From Tardiphaga robiniae (GTDB lineage Bacteria > Pseudomonadota > Alphaproteobacteria > Rhizobiales > Xanthobacteraceae), in contig NZ_JABMCJ010000069.1 in NCBI RefSeq assembly GCF_013359755.1, forward strand, positions 53,365-117,364: a stretch of 64,000 nt of DNA. Direction: 5' to 3'. The notes beneath the pieces are model-generated. The model was given only the letters and a program-made list of their open reading frames with translations. It had not been told where the DNA came from and did not search any database. Shown piece after piece: positions 63,600-64,000 of the stretch (position 1 is the stretch's first letter; every line of letters starts with the position of its first letter). Position numbers and translations under genes: made by a program.

Positions 63600-63778
63600 G
63601 TCATTCCCCGGCAAACCAATTGGTTTGCCTGAGGGCGTGCGTAAGCCCGGACGCGCAGAGTCCTCAATTGTCATTCCGGGATGCGCCGGCGCAGCCGGCT
63701 GGGGCGCAGGCCCGGAATCCATAAGCTCGATCGTGGGTATGAATTCCGGGCTCACGCAAGGGCGCGCCCCGGAATGAC
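63600..63778. repeat. GTCATTCC...GGAATGAC intergenic repeat with perfect 20-bp palindrome
   Basis: The second half is bounded by GTCATTCCGGG at 63670 and the reverse complement of GTCATTCC ending at 63778, forming a long inverted repeat. The first half starts GTCATTCCCCG at 63600 and includes GGCAAACCAATTGGTTTGCC (63610-63629), a perfect palindrome of 20 bases. I recognise this repeat type from Bradyrhizobium-like genomes. Confidence 0.75.
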
Positions 63779-63818
63779 AGTGGAGGGAACGCACCCAAAC
63801 ATTTTTTCCTATCTCCCG

Positions 63819-63846
63819 TTGACAACATCCTCATCAGGTTTATATT
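63819..63846 (+). promoter_or_regulatory. Strong sigma70-type promoter-like sequence
   Basis: TTGACA (63819-63824) and TATATT (63841-63846) are separated by 16 bases, close to the housekeeping consensus and AT-rich against a GC-rich background. Transcription would start near 63853 and run to the right, out of the window. There is no coding gene downstream in view. Confidence 0.6.
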
Positions 63847-64000
63847 CCCCTCCGTCCTGCCCCACCGAGAGGGGCGATCGCGATCGTCACGTTCGCGGGG
63901 CAGGATGCGGTGGACGCCGGAGATGCGGCGTCACGCGGTTCATGGGGAACGTCTGTCTTCGGGCAGGACGGATCTGCGCCAGCACTGCCACTGGCAAGGA

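Larger units (their letters stand above)
63466..64000. other. Intergenic region at right edge: terminator, repeats, promoter, no gene seen
   Basis: These 535 bases contain no convincing open frame. In order they hold a terminator (63535-63569), a repeat block (63600-63778), a sigma70-like promoter (63819-63846) and a structured leader-like sequence up to the window end. The gene or RNA served by the promoter lies beyond the edge or is a noncoding RNA. Confidence 0.7.

Overview
This is a GC-rich alphaproteobacterial chromosome segment. Gene content (ndvA, the ispH-thrB-rnhA cluster, a TrcR/DUF1013 regulator, many Bug and TAXI solute receptors) and several interspersed repeats fit the order Hyphomicrobiales, most likely the Bradyrhizobium/Rhodopseudomonas/Tardiphaga group (Nitrobacteraceae). 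That placement rests on recognising families by eye; no search was run. I see no rRNA, transposase, integrase, prophage or CRISPR array. The only tRNA is tRNA-Leu(CAA). The window reads as ordinary core and metabolic chromosome.

Layout. 0-10 kb: the end of a Bug-type receptor gene, an HNH nuclease, a divergent ClC transporter, a DUF2855 protein, an SDR gene broken by an in-frame amber codon and divergent from an HxlR regulator, an AlkA-type glycosylase, a DsbA-like/TauE pair and an LrgA/LrgB pair. 10-22 kb: two related PsiF-like secreted proteins, an AbrB-type membrane protein, a TonB siderophore receptor, DsbB, tRNA-Leu, an MFS carrier, a Tat-exported clan GH-A hydrolase, a luciferase-like monooxygenase, and a CorA-type transporter with an OprB-like porin. 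22-37 kb: an acetoacetate decarboxylase/3-hydroxybutyrate dehydrogenase pair divergent from a patatin, a Pit phosphate transporter, a two-gene hybrid histidine kinase/KaiC-like operon, nitronate monooxygenase plus thioesterase, a GST gene divergent from its probable TetR regulator with two clear operator-like sites, a YqaA protein and a HisE-like protein.

37-50 kb: an orphan NMT1-type binding protein, NdvA, a D,D-carboxypeptidase with a long Lys/Ala/Pro tail, FadD, DUF924, a 1-Cys peroxiredoxin, ispH-thrB-rnhA, TrcR, and a SUKH protein. 50-64 kb: a K+-channel-like protein with an altered filter, a PhnA-domain protein, OmpW, PrpE, a TRAP-TAXI locus (one fused permease, three TAXI receptors, two exported TPR proteins), an MFS carrier, a complete Bug receptor, and a terminal intergenic region with repeats and a strong promoter-like sequence.

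Functional themes are solute uptake through exported receptors, short-chain acid and ketone-body metabolism (adc, bdhA, prpE, fadD), and envelope and disulfide chemistry. The strongest candidates for new biology are the TAXI receptor-TPR-TPR operon divergent from a TRAP permease, the KaiC-like/hybrid kinase operon whose KaiC lacks the canonical Ser-Thr phosphosite pair, the GST/TetR operator pair, and the structured promoter-proximal sequence at the right edge.
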